From an uncultured Alphaproteobacteria bacterium (GTDB lineage: Bacteria; Pseudomonadota; Alphaproteobacteria; Rs-D84), in assembly GCA_947305255.1 (NCBI GenBank), contig CAMZDE010000028.1, forward strand, positions 1-12,412: DNA of 12,412 nt, given 5' to 3'. The notes beneath the pieces are model-generated. The model saw only the letters and a list, made by a program, of their open reading frames with translations, made no database searches and had not been told where the DNA came from. This document shows positions 7,128 through 12,412 of the stretch, piece by piece (positions within the stretch are counted from its first letter, which is position 1; every line of letters begins with the position of its first letter). The translations under genes were made by a program, and so were the position numbers.

Positions 7128-7165
7128 GGTAAAATATCCTTCCTTAGTTAAAATAATTTTACCAT
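7126..7165. promoter_or_regulatory. Perfect 10-bp inverted repeat over the -10 and start codon, operator candidate
   Basis: ATGGTAAAAT (7126-7135) and ATTTTACCAT (7156-7165) are exact complements separated by 20 bp. One arm covers the -10 of the promoter and the other covers the start codon, with the Shine-Dalgarno between. Because the upstream arm precedes the predicted transcript start, DNA binding by a regulator fits better than an RNA hairpin. Confidence 0.45.
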
Positions 7166-7184
7166 AGTTAGAAGTTTTTTACAA
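7156..7184 (-). promoter_or_regulatory. Promoter of the Cys-rich protein gene
   Basis: On the minus strand, -35 TTGTAA (7184-7179) and -10 TAAAAT (7161-7156) with a 17-bp spacer. The TGG before the -10 resembles an extended -10. The predicted start near 7149 gives a leader of only about 22 nt. Confidence 0.6.
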
Positions 7185-7199
7185 GCATAAAAACAAAGA

Positions 7200-7649
7200 T
7201 TATTCGCTTATTTTTATATTTGGACGAACGCGACGCAAATTGCCAAGTGATTCAGTCTGAATTTTTTCAAAATCAGACGGATTCCAAATCTGGAAACTAT
7301 TGCCGCGCCCCACGAAAAGTGCAGTGTCTGTAATGTTTGCGTGCTTTAACAAATCTGCCGGAATAATGATGCGACCCGTTACGTCAAATTGCAGTGGACG
7401 CGCGTCAGCAAACACTAATGCAGTAATATTATCTAATTCGCCGTCAAAGATACCCATTTTATCGGTCGCATTTGCAATCTTTTCCATGCGGGACATGGAT
7501 AAACCTTCTATGCAATTATGGGTGAATGAACGATACAGCACAACGCCGGCAAAATTTTCATTATTCAACGAAGAACGAAAGGCAGCAGGCACAGAAATAC
7601 GTCCCTTGGTATCCAAACGATTTTCATAGCACGAAAGAAATAAACCCAT
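7200..7649 (-). CDS. mraZ: Transcriptional regulator MraZ
   Basis: A 149-aa protein with two SpoVT/AbrB-like (MraZ) domains, each with the DxxxR signature: D13-TKG-R17 followed by ISVP, and D89-VTG-R93 followed by IIIP. The N-terminus MGLFLSCYENRLDTKGR is typical. MraZ forms ring oligomers that bind tandem TGGG-containing repeats and usually controls the division and cell-wall (dcw) operon. Here the next gene downstream is the Cys-rich exported protein, not rsmH/ftsL, so it is separated from its usual partners. The start is supported by AAAGGAAA about 10 nt upstream and a promoter at 7704-7732. Length is normal and nothing is missing. Confidence 0.95.
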   Translation of the reverse strand: MGLFLSCYENRLDTKGRISVPAAFRSSLNNENFAGVVLYRSFTHNCIEGLSMSRMEKIANATDKMGIFDGELDNITALVFADARPLQFDVTGRIIIPADLLKHANITDTALFVGRGNSFQIWNPSDFEKIQTESLGNLRRVRPNIKISE

Positions 7650-7703
7650 TTTGTTTAATTTCCTTTGGTTGTTTTTGTCGTTGCCTTTTGTTCTTCGATG
7701 TCG

Positions 7704-7732
7704 AATGTAGCATAGTATTTTATGGTTGTCAA
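7704..7732 (-). promoter_or_regulatory. mraZ promoter
   Basis: On the minus strand, -35 TTGACA (7732-7727) and -10 TACATT (7709-7704) with a 17-bp spacer. About 20 bp further upstream, TTATGGGATT and TTATGGTTTA (7751-7770) are spaced 10 bp apart. These could be weak MraZ-box-like repeats, but only one contains TGGG. Confidence 0.6.
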
Positions 7733-7823
7733 TGACAAACGATAATTATCTTATGGGATTTTATGGTTTAATAAGTAAAAATCGCATTTTGAAAAATAAA
7801 TTTGAAATAAATAAATTTTATGC

Positions 7824-7853
7824 TTGACGTGCGATTCGTTTTTGTTCTAAGAT
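7824..7853 (+). promoter_or_regulatory. Promoter of the 111-aa unknown gene
   Basis: -35 TTGACG (7824-7829) and -10 TAAGAT (7848-7853) with an 18-bp spacer. The predicted leader is about 165 nt and very A-rich. Confidence 0.55.
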
Positions 7854-7887
7854 GTTTGTATAGACAAGGGAAAGGATAAATCAAAAC

Positions 7888-7995
7888 CCCAGAAAACCAA
7901 TAAAAACTGGAAATCTGGGAAAAAATAAAAAAACTGAAAAATTCAAAATAAAAAAATGTAAATACATTGGTAAATACAAAAAATTTTGAATTTTT
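7888..7995 (+). other. A-rich leader with two hairpins upstream of the 111-aa gene
   Basis: The first hairpin is CCCAGA/TCTGGG (7888-7893 with 7914-7919) with an inner CCA/TGG and symmetric AAA internal loops. The second is a perfect 13-bp inverted repeat, AAAAATTCAAAAT (7937-7949) with ATTTTGAATTTTT (7983-7995), ending shortly before the Shine-Dalgarno. They may affect translation or stability; A/T bias makes the second less informative. Confidence 0.45.
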
Positions 7996-8026
7996 TATAC
8001 AAAAGAAAGGACAAAGGGGGGACCAC

Positions 8027-8362
8027 ATGCCAAAAAACATAAAAGAAATAATGATTGCGTTAAACCAAGTGTTGACCACAACTGTTTGGGTGAATGCAGA
8101 CCGTCAAATCGTTTCGTTGAGTGACGAATTGCATATTGGAAAAAATAATGCGCCACGTTCAATCGAAGATTTGTCACGTGCGTCATTGATTGGTGCATAC
8201 GTTTCTTTGCAAATCAGAACTGATAATTTTGACGTTGCGGCCGAAACATTGGATACATCTGTGTTGGCAATCAAAGTCAAAGAAATGGTTTTTGCAGAGG
8301 CTAAAAAGATAATGGATGCTGGCGAAGTTTGCGACAAAGTTAATAATCGCAAGGCCGCATAA
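8027..8362 (+). CDS. Unknown cytosolic protein, 111 aa
   Basis: The protein starts MPKNIKEIMIALNQVLTTT at ATG 8027, with a G-rich Shine-Dalgarno (AGGGGGGA) 5 nt upstream. An upstream in-frame ATG at 7967 is rejected because it would translate the A-rich hairpin leader. No signal peptide or membrane segment is visible and there is a single Cys near the C-terminus. The composition suggests a mixed alpha/beta fold with a helical C-terminal half (about 70-105, with AIKVKEMVFAEAKKIMDAG). Codon use resembles the neighbouring housekeeping genes, it has its own promoter, and a strong terminator follows, so it is very likely a real, independently expressed gene. I do not recognise a family and assign no function. 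Confidence 0.8.
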   Translation: MPKNIKEIMIALNQVLTTTVWVNADRQIVSLSDELHIGKNNAPRSIEDLSRASLIGAYVSLQIRTDNFDVAAETLDTSVLAIKVKEMVFAEAKKIMDAGEVCDKVNNRKAA

Positions 8363-8372
8363 TATAAGCAGT

Positions 8373-8387
8373 TTCCGCGTTGCGGAA
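8373..8387 (+). other. Small hairpin before the terminator
   Basis: A perfect TTCCGC/GCGGAA stem with a 3-nt GTT loop lies between the stop codon and the terminator. It may stabilise the mRNA 3' end. Confidence 0.4.
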
Positions 8388-8399
8388 GGGAAGGGAGTC

Positions 8400-8434
8400 C
8401 CGCCACAGATTATTTCTGTGGCGGTACTTTTTTT
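8400..8434 (+). terminator. Intrinsic terminator of the 111-aa gene
   Basis: CCGCCACAGA (8400-8409), 5-nt loop, TCTGTGGCGG (8415-8424), then TACTTTTTTT. A perfect 10-bp stem plus a long T-run. Confidence 0.93.
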
Positions 8435-8448
8435 ATGGTTTTTGCATA

Positions 8449-8875
8449 CCTCACTTTTATTCTCGGTGCTGGAAATAATTCTGCCCCGCTACCGAAGTGT
8501 CGCGACCCCACGTCGCCAAAGGCTATGTGGGGCAAGAGTGGTGGGGAGGGTTATATCTGTTTTTATTATTACGAACCAAAAGCACAATGTCATTGCGAGA
8601 ATCCGCAATCAGCCCGTCTTTGCCTTTCGCAAAGCCGCGGCTACGCTATTGCGTAGACGGGTTGTTGCGGATTCGTGGCAATCCAGAATATCTTTATGTC
8701 GGTGCAACGCACCGTTTCTTTTTTTGTTTTTCAATTTGTCGGCTTCGCCGGTGTTTCAATTTGACTGGATTCCCACAGTCGTTCGACGGGCATTGCGTTA
8801 TTACGCAATTTCGTCGAACTCCTTCGGAATGACAAATCCCTTTTCTAGCAATGACACTGTGCTTTTTAGGTTCGT
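8449..8875. repeat. Palindromic repeat element R2 (second copy), with extended terminal inverted repeats
   Basis: This is homologous to R1. The left block (8466-8504) is near-identical, then diverges with an extra CCCCAC/GTGGGG hairpin (8506-8532). The core at 8588-8836 has the same two converging TGTCATT...AATCCAG units and the same identical right-hand section of about 75 bp. The variable stem is GAATCCGCAA (8599-8608) with TTGCGGATTC (8665-8674), continuing to 8619/8655. R2 also has an outer imperfect inverted repeat of about 31 bp: ACGAACC...GCACAATGTCATTGC (8571-8601) against 8843-8875, with two mismatches and a 2-nt gap. R1 lacks this outer right arm. R2 ends 6 bp before the stop codon of gene B. 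The open frames crossing it are considered non-coding. Confidence 0.88.
8700..8725 (+). terminator. Terminator hairpin within R2
   Basis: CGGTGC, loop AAC, GCACCG (8700-8714), then TTTCTTTTTTT. It is the same hairpin as in R1. Confidence 0.65.
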
Positions 8876-8881
8876 TTATTC

Positions 8882-9463
8882 TTATTGTGCGGTCAATAAT
8901 GCAACCTCTTGTGTTGCGGTGTCGTCATCCCACGTAGTATATATTTCAACGCGTTTACCTTCTATATCATTGTTAAGCCGTTGCGCCATAATTTTCATCC
9001 CAATTAAAGTGAGGCCTGCCGTTGTCAGTGTATTAAATGCATCGACTCCAGTTGCTTGTTTATAACCATTTAACCCATTGACTAGCTCTTGTATACTATA
9101 GTTTGAATATGCATATTCTGCAGCCGTATCCTCGAATACACTCGCAGTAAACAATTCTGTGGATATATTGTCGCCAGTAACCGGATTAATCAATTTTCCT
9201 TGTTTTTCACTATCGACTTTGTTGACTGCAGCGATTGCGCTGTTATATGCGCCTTTGACATAGGCGGTGGTGGCGATATGTTCTTGGTCGGCGGTATCAA
9301 TGTTCGCGCGACCATATGGCGCGGCCGCCTGTGTTGTTGGTGCGGGGTGATTTGTGTCCGCCCCAGCCGGTGCGGTGTACATCGCCCCCGAAATGTTTTC
9401 AGCCATAGCACCAAACGGGAATGCGGCAATTATTGCCAGTGTCAATAAGTTTCTTGTTGTCAT
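8882..9463 (-). CDS. Secreted protein B, ENISGAMY family (paralog of gene A)
   Basis: A 193-aa protein with signal peptide MTTRNLLTLAIIAAFPFGAMA, again cleaved directly before ENISGAMY. It shares with gene A the ADTNHPAPTT, APYGR.NIDT and HIATTAYVKGAYNSAIAAVN blocks and the C-terminal KRVEIYTTWDDDTATQEVA. The central part, about residues 85-165, is short and unrelated to that of gene A. ATG 9463 has AAGGAG 7 nt upstream, the same spacing as gene A. Promoter, leader RNA, gene and downstream repeat are arranged exactly as for gene A, so the two loci are duplicates of one cassette with diverged centres. Export is supported by the signal peptide; the function is unknown. Confidence 0.85.
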   Translation of the reverse strand: MTTRNLLTLAIIAAFPFGAMAENISGAMYTAPAGADTNHPAPTTQAAAPYGRANIDTADQEHIATTAYVKGAYNSAIAAVNKVDSEKQGKLINPVTGDNISTELFTASVFEDTAAEYAYSNYSIQELVNGLNGYKQATGVDAFNTLTTAGLTLIGMKIMAQRLNNDIEGKRVEIYTTWDDDTATQEVALLTAQ

Positions 9464-9676
9464 AGTTCCTCTCCTTCATTTTGTTGCAACAACAAAAAAC
9501 CACCAGAAAAATTCGGGTGGTTGGAGGCTAGAAACAATATACCAAGAAATTGTGTGCCTTATTCAATATATTCGGCGACCCTCCAACCATTACTAGTTGG
9601 AATTTCATTCATATCAAATAATATGAACGCTTGGTATCTCGGGCTTCTAGACCCCATCAATGGAACACCCATTGAC
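9464..9676 (-). ncRNA. Structured 5' leader RNA of gene B, riboswitch-like or attenuator candidate
   Basis: In RNA order: TCAATGG/CCATTGA hairpin with 5-nt loop (9675-9657); TGGGGTCTAGAAGCCCGA (9656-9639); the 8-nt segment ATACCAAG (9637-9630); a TTCATAT/ATATGAA hairpin; TCCAAC, able to pair with GTTGGA (9601-9582); the closing stem GGTTGGAGG (9588-9580) with CCTCCAACC (9527-9519). Inside the stem are a GCC/GGC hairpin (9576-9556) and an ACAAT/ATTGT hairpin (9553-9534), whose loop holds CTTGGTAT (9546-9539), complementary to the 8-nt segment. A terminator follows (9522-9494). Pairing segments differ from leader A but keep complementarity. The junction core GCCGAATATAT.GAATAAGGC is nearly unchanged. 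Function is inferred, not shown. Confidence 0.78.
9494..9522 (-). terminator. Leader terminator upstream of gene B
   Basis: On the minus strand AACCACC (9522-9516), an 11-nt loop, GGTGGTT (9504-9498), with a run of six T overlapping and following the 3' arm. The 5' arm overlaps the closing stem of the leader by 4 nt (9519-9522). Confidence 0.75.
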
Positions 9677-9682
9677 ATAATG

Positions 9683-9711
9683 ATTTTATCAAAAAACGTC
9701 ACACGATGCAA
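9683..9711 (-). promoter_or_regulatory. Promoter of gene B leader
   Basis: On the minus strand, -35 TTGCAT (9711-9706) and -10 TAAAAT (9688-9683) with a 17-bp spacer. The start is predicted near 9676, one base before the first hairpin, the same geometry as at gene A. Confidence 0.68.
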
Positions 9712-9753
9712 ATAGTATTTTGCGTTATAATTGTTCGTTCTTAATATTTGCAA

Positions 9754-10059
9754 TCATCGGCCTTGGTTTATCAATCGGACGTCATCAAATTCAGGATGCT
9801 GTTTGAATATGTTTGATATATATGGACATATAGACATTACTTTGCGATGTTGTTCGCGTGCCATTTTTATTATCTGTTGCGTTAAATACAATTCAATGTC
9901 TTGGTCTTTGTATTCTGGTTCGATTTCCGCATCAGAAATCATGATTTTATCGGTGCCTATTTTGATGAAAAATATGCTGCCGATTCTTCTCGTTTGACAT
10001 ACTGCATAGATGCGACAGCCATCATCAGCAATTTCAAAAGATATATCGTCACGTTGCAT
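9754..10059 (-). CDS. Small GNAT-fold N-acetyltransferase-like protein (YjdJ/NATD1 type)
   Basis: A 101-aa protein matching the short Acetyltransf_CG type of GNAT domain. An N-terminal beta region (FEIADDGCRIYAV, GSIFFIKI) is followed by the IMISDAEIEPEY strand, a helix, and the diagnostic C-terminal CPYISNIFKQHPEFDDV (C78 to V94). The acetyl-CoA loop after strand 4, usually of the form R/Q-x-x-G-x-G/A, reads YKDQDI (50-55), with Asp where glycines are expected, so CoA binding may be altered. Such proteins are thought to be single-domain acetyltransferases of unknown substrate. The start has AAGGAT about 9 nt upstream. It lies 73 bp downstream of ldh on the same strand. The promoter of gene B follows. 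Confidence 0.75.
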   Translation of the reverse strand: MQRDDISFEIADDGCRIYAVCQTRRIGSIFFIKIGTDKIMISDAEIEPEYKDQDIELYLTQQIIKMAREQHRKVMSICPYISNIFKQHPEFDDVRLINQGR

Positions 10060-10086
10060 AAAAAAATCCTTTGGCTGTTGTTGTGA

Positions 10087-10114
10087 ACTATACCATCGGA
10101 TTTTTTTTTGACTA
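10087..10114 (-). promoter_or_regulatory. Possible promoter for the GNAT gene
   Basis: On the minus strand, TATAGT (10092-10087) preceded by TGG as an extended -10, with a weak TAGTCA (10114-10109) 16 bp upstream. No terminator hairpin is seen between ldh and this gene, so read-through is also possible. Confidence 0.3.
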
Positions 10115-10132
10115 TAAGATTGATTTCTTTAT

Positions 10133-11062
10133 TTACAGCAAATCAAAATTGCGGCGAATTATTTTCGCGCTTTTGCGCAGGTTTGACGATTCAATCGCAT
10201 CCATTTTTGAACGCAAATTCATTAATACACCGCGTTCGCCGATTACGCGTGGCAACGACATAGCGACTGCATTTTTTCCAACGCCGTCAACAATAGACGT
10301 TGTCAATATGCGACGTTCATCGTGAATTATCGCGTACAATAAATCTGCGACCGCCGCACCAATGCCGTCCCATGTTGCACCGCGTCCTTGGATAATTTCG
10401 TATGCTGCGTTGCGGACACGATGTTCGATAGTGTTGCGTGTCGTTTTCGGCAAAGATATTTTTGTTTGTTTGCAAAAATCGTCCAGACCAATTCCGCCAA
10501 TACAAACAGATGACCAATTTACAACTGATGAATCACCGTGTTCGCCCAATACATATGAAGTAATCGAACGTGTTGAAACACCCAATTGGCGTGACAAAAT
10601 GATTTTGAAACGCGCAGAATCCAGCATTGTTCCGGTTCCAATAACGCGCGCCGCCGGCAGGCGTGATAATTTTTGCGCCAACATAACCATAACGTCTAAT
10701 GGATTTGTGACGATAATAATTTTGACATTTTTCGCATCTACATTGTCCATAACGCGTGGGATAATATCTGAAATCACCGCCGCGTTTTTCTGTAATAAAT
10801 CCATACGCGTTTCACCGGGTTTTTGATTCGCACCGGCGGCAACGATAACTATATCAGAACCGCGAATTGCGCGATAATTACTGGCCGCAGTGATTTTAAT
10901 ATCATATGAAAATGCCGATGCATGTCCTAAATCTTCGGCCGCTGCAAGTGCGCGAACACCGTCGCGATCATATAAAACAATCTCTTGAACCAATCCAGTA
11001 TTTTTAACCGCGGTTGCCACAGCAGACCCAACAGACCCTACACCAATAATTGCAATTTTCAT
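10133..11062 (-). CDS. ldh: L-lactate dehydrogenase
   Basis: A 309-aa NAD-dependent LDH/MDH-superfamily enzyme. An N-terminal Rossmann fold carries GVGSVG (7-12) and an acidic D32 after strand 2, which selects NAD(H). The active-site loop reads GANQKPGETR: Q80 at the specificity position points to lactate rather than malate dehydrogenase, where Arg is found. R86 is the catalytic loop Arg. D148 and R151 lie in MLDSARFK, and H175 in VLGEHGDS is the proton relay. T230 lies in GATWDGIG. It reduces pyruvate to lactate and regenerates NAD+ during fermentation. The start has GGAG about 7 nt upstream. It starts 18 bp after proS, so the two are probably co-transcribed. Catalytic residues are intact. 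Confidence 0.92.
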   Translation of the reverse strand: MKIAIIGVGSVGSAVATAVKNTGLVQEIVLYDRDGVRALAAAEDLGHASAFSYDIKITAASNYRAIRGSDIVIVAAGANQKPGETRMDLLQKNAAVISDIIPRVMDNVDAKNVKIIIVTNPLDVMVMLAQKLSRLPAARVIGTGTMLDSARFKIILSRQLGVSTRSITSYVLGEHGDSSVVNWSSVCIGGIGLDDFCKQTKISLPKTTRNTIEHRVRNAAYEIIQGRGATWDGIGAAVADLLYAIIHDERRILTTSIVDGVGKNAVAMSLPRVIGERGVLMNLRSKMDAIESSNLRKSAKIIRRNFDLL

Positions 11063-11080
11063 TTCTCACTCCGTTTTTTT

Positions 11081-12361
11081 TTAATGTTCACTAAGTTTTT
11101 TTATCAAATCCAAAATCGTATCTTTGTAATTATTCACATCAACGAATTCAGGTAATTTTGACGTGTCATAATTATTCACACGATATTTGATTTCGATTCT
11201 GTTTTGTTCCAGATTTTTTTGTGATACAATCAAACGAATTGGTGCCGCGATTAAATCAGCGTCTGCAAATTTTTCGCCGGCGCGATTGTCACGTGTATCT
11301 AATAAGACTTCTACATTTGCTTTCTTTAAATCATCATAGATTTTTTCAGCCATACCAAAAGTTTTATTTTCTTTGTCGACCAAACCGATTACTTCAACTG
11401 CAAAGGGTGCAGTTTCCATATTCCAAATCGGCCCGTTGTCGTCCGCGCTTTCTTCAATAATCGCAGCCATAACACGCGTCACGCCGATGCCATAGCAACC
11501 CATAATAGGTGTTTTTTCTTCGCCATTTGCATCAGTATATGTCATATGCATAGATTCACTATATTTTTTACCTAATTGGAAAATGTTTCCAATTTCAATA
11601 CCGCGAACTTTGTTCAAAGGTTTGCCGCATTTCGGACATACTGTGCAATCAGTGTCTTCTAATTCTTTGTTTGCACGAAAACCACAATCGCAAATATATA
11701 GCGTGTCTTCGCCCATTTCGTTTATCAATTGGAATTCGTGCGCAATTTTGCCGCCCATATCACCGGTTGCAGACATAACGTCGGTGAAATTTTTCAATCC
11801 GCAACGTCTGAATAATCTGTAATACGCATCAAAGCAGCGTTTGTAATATTTTTCCAAATCTTCTTGGGTTTCATGGAAAGAATATCCGTCTTTCATAATA
11901 AATTCACGTGTTCTGATTAATCCGGCACGCACGCGCAATTCATCACGGAATTTAGTTTGAATTTGATACAACATAAATGGTAATTGACGATACGATGTCA
12001 CCACAGAACGCGCATAATCCGTGACAACTTCTTCGTGTGTTGGGCATATAACATAATCTGTGCCGCCTTGGCCTTTGAATTTAGCCAACACGGCCATCGC
12101 ATCATAACGACCTGTTTCTTTCCATAAATCCGCAGTGCATACCACAGGCATTAAAATTTCTTGACCGTCGATAGCATTCATTTCGTCGCGAATAATATTT
12201 TCAATTTTATGAACAACACTCCAACCTAATGGGGTAAGTGTATATCCACCTTGGAAAGTTTGATATATATACCCGCCCTTAACTGCGATTTTGTGACCGC
12301 GTGTTGTTGCGCCAGCAACATCGCCATATAATCTGTTGACACATAATTTTTCAATTCTCAT
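11081..12361 (-). CDS. proS: Prolyl-tRNA synthetase, short form
   Basis: A 426-aa class II synthetase charging tRNA-Pro with proline. Motif 1 region is TPLGWSVV (43-50). The proline-binding CPTHEE loop is at 106-111. Motif 2 comprises FRDE (138-141) and RTREFIMKDGYSF (150-162). Motif 3 is GCYGIGVTR (288-296). An anticodon-binding domain of about 110 residues follows (PFAVEVIGL, then LDTRDNRAGEKFADADL). The large editing insertion of long bacterial ProRS (about 570 aa) is missing. In its place is a short segment with cysteines C224, C226, C239, C242 and C245, resembling a small metal-binding knuckle. ATG 12361 gives MRIEKL; the Shine-Dalgarno is weak. It is first in an apparent proS-ldh unit. 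The sequence ends 51 bp upstream, so its promoter is not judged. Confidence 0.95.
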   Translation of the reverse strand: MRIEKLCVNRLYGDVAGATTRGHKIAVKGGYIYQTFQGGYTLTPLGWSVVHKIENIIRDEMNAIDGQEILMPVVCTADLWKETGRYDAMAVLAKFKGQGGTDYVICPTHEEVVTDYARSVVTSYRQLPFMLYQIQTKFRDELRVRAGLIRTREFIMKDGYSFHETQEDLEKYYKRCFDAYYRLFRRCGLKNFTDVMSATGDMGGKIAHEFQLINEMGEDTLYICDCGFRANKELEDTDCTVCPKCGKPLNKVRGIEIGNIFQLGKKYSESMHMTYTDANGEEKTPIMGCYGIGVTRVMAAIIEESADDNGPIWNMETAPFAVEVIGLVDKENKTFGMAEKIYDDLKKANVEVLLDTRDNRAGEKFADADLIAAPIRLIVSQKNLEQNRIEIKYRVNNYDTSKLPEFVDVNNYKDTILDLIKKLSEH

Positions 12362-12412
12362 TTTTAATCACTCTTCGTTTTTATAATTATTTATTTTTCA
12401 TATATTCTTTTG

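Noticed and set aside
8316..9065. 249-aa plus-strand open frame.
   Set aside because: It overlaps the end of the 111-aa gene, its terminator, repeat R2 and the antisense of gene B. It has no start signals and is low-complexity, so it is a shadow frame.
4455..9676. Retron or diversity-generating retroelement suggested by structured RNA and variable protein centres.
   Set aside because: No reverse transcriptase gene or template/variable repeat pair is present in the window.
9559..9753. Possible leader peptide ending GWRVAEYIE before gene B, with a matching GWRAAEYIE frame in leader A.
   Set aside because: The shared peptide end coincides with the conserved RNA junction and conservation continues past the stop codon. 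In leader A the frame has no ATG, GTG or TTG start after its upstream stop. RNA structure explains the similarity better, though a leader peptide in copy B is not fully excluded.

Overview
The window is about 12.4 kb of moderately AT-rich, gene-dense bacterial chromosome. It resembles an uncultured, probably host- or gut-associated alphaproteobacterium. That placement is an inference from the short ProRS without a full editing insert, the style of RpoC, MraZ and PlsX, and two secreted proteins with an ENISGAMY N-terminus, which I recall only loosely from such lineages. No search was run.

Layout. 1-3179 (+): the 3' end of rpoC, a small HAD-fold phosphatase, rpmF (L32, zinc-ribbon form) and plsX. 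3238-3595: a palindrome-rich repeat element (R1). 3603-4692 (-): secreted paralog A with its own promoter and a structured leader of about 200 nt. 4727-7184 (-): a 789-aa Cys-rich exported protein with promoter and terminator. 7200-7732 (-): mraZ, away from its usual division cluster. 7824-8434 (+): a 111-aa unknown protein with promoter, leader hairpins and a strong terminator. 8449-8875: the second repeat copy (R2). 8882-9711 (-): secreted paralog B with the same kind of promoter and leader. 9754-12361 (-): proS, ldh and a small YjdJ-like GNAT protein.

The most interesting signal is a duplicated cassette: promoter, structured leader RNA, secreted ENISGAMY protein, then a palindromic repeat abutting the 3' end. 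The two leaders (4455-4656 and 9464-9676) have the same architecture. Each starts with a 7-bp hairpin at the predicted transcript 5' end, followed by a conserved TGGGG...GAA.CCCGA block. An 8-nt segment can pair with the loop of a downstream hairpin, and a 9-bp stem closes a two-hairpin junction. An intrinsic terminator then overlaps that stem and sits just before the Shine-Dalgarno. In the 5' hairpin and in the 8-bp loop pairing, four pairs each differ between copies with both sides changed. That is hand-visible covariation and supports a conserved structured RNA. It looks like a riboswitch-like or attenuator leader that I do not recognise. The repeat elements show the same kind of compensatory change in a stem of about 20 bp.

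Housekeeping genes cover transcription (RpoC), translation (L32, ProRS), phospholipid synthesis (PlsX) and fermentation (lactate dehydrogenase). The secreted proteins are the lineage-specific part.
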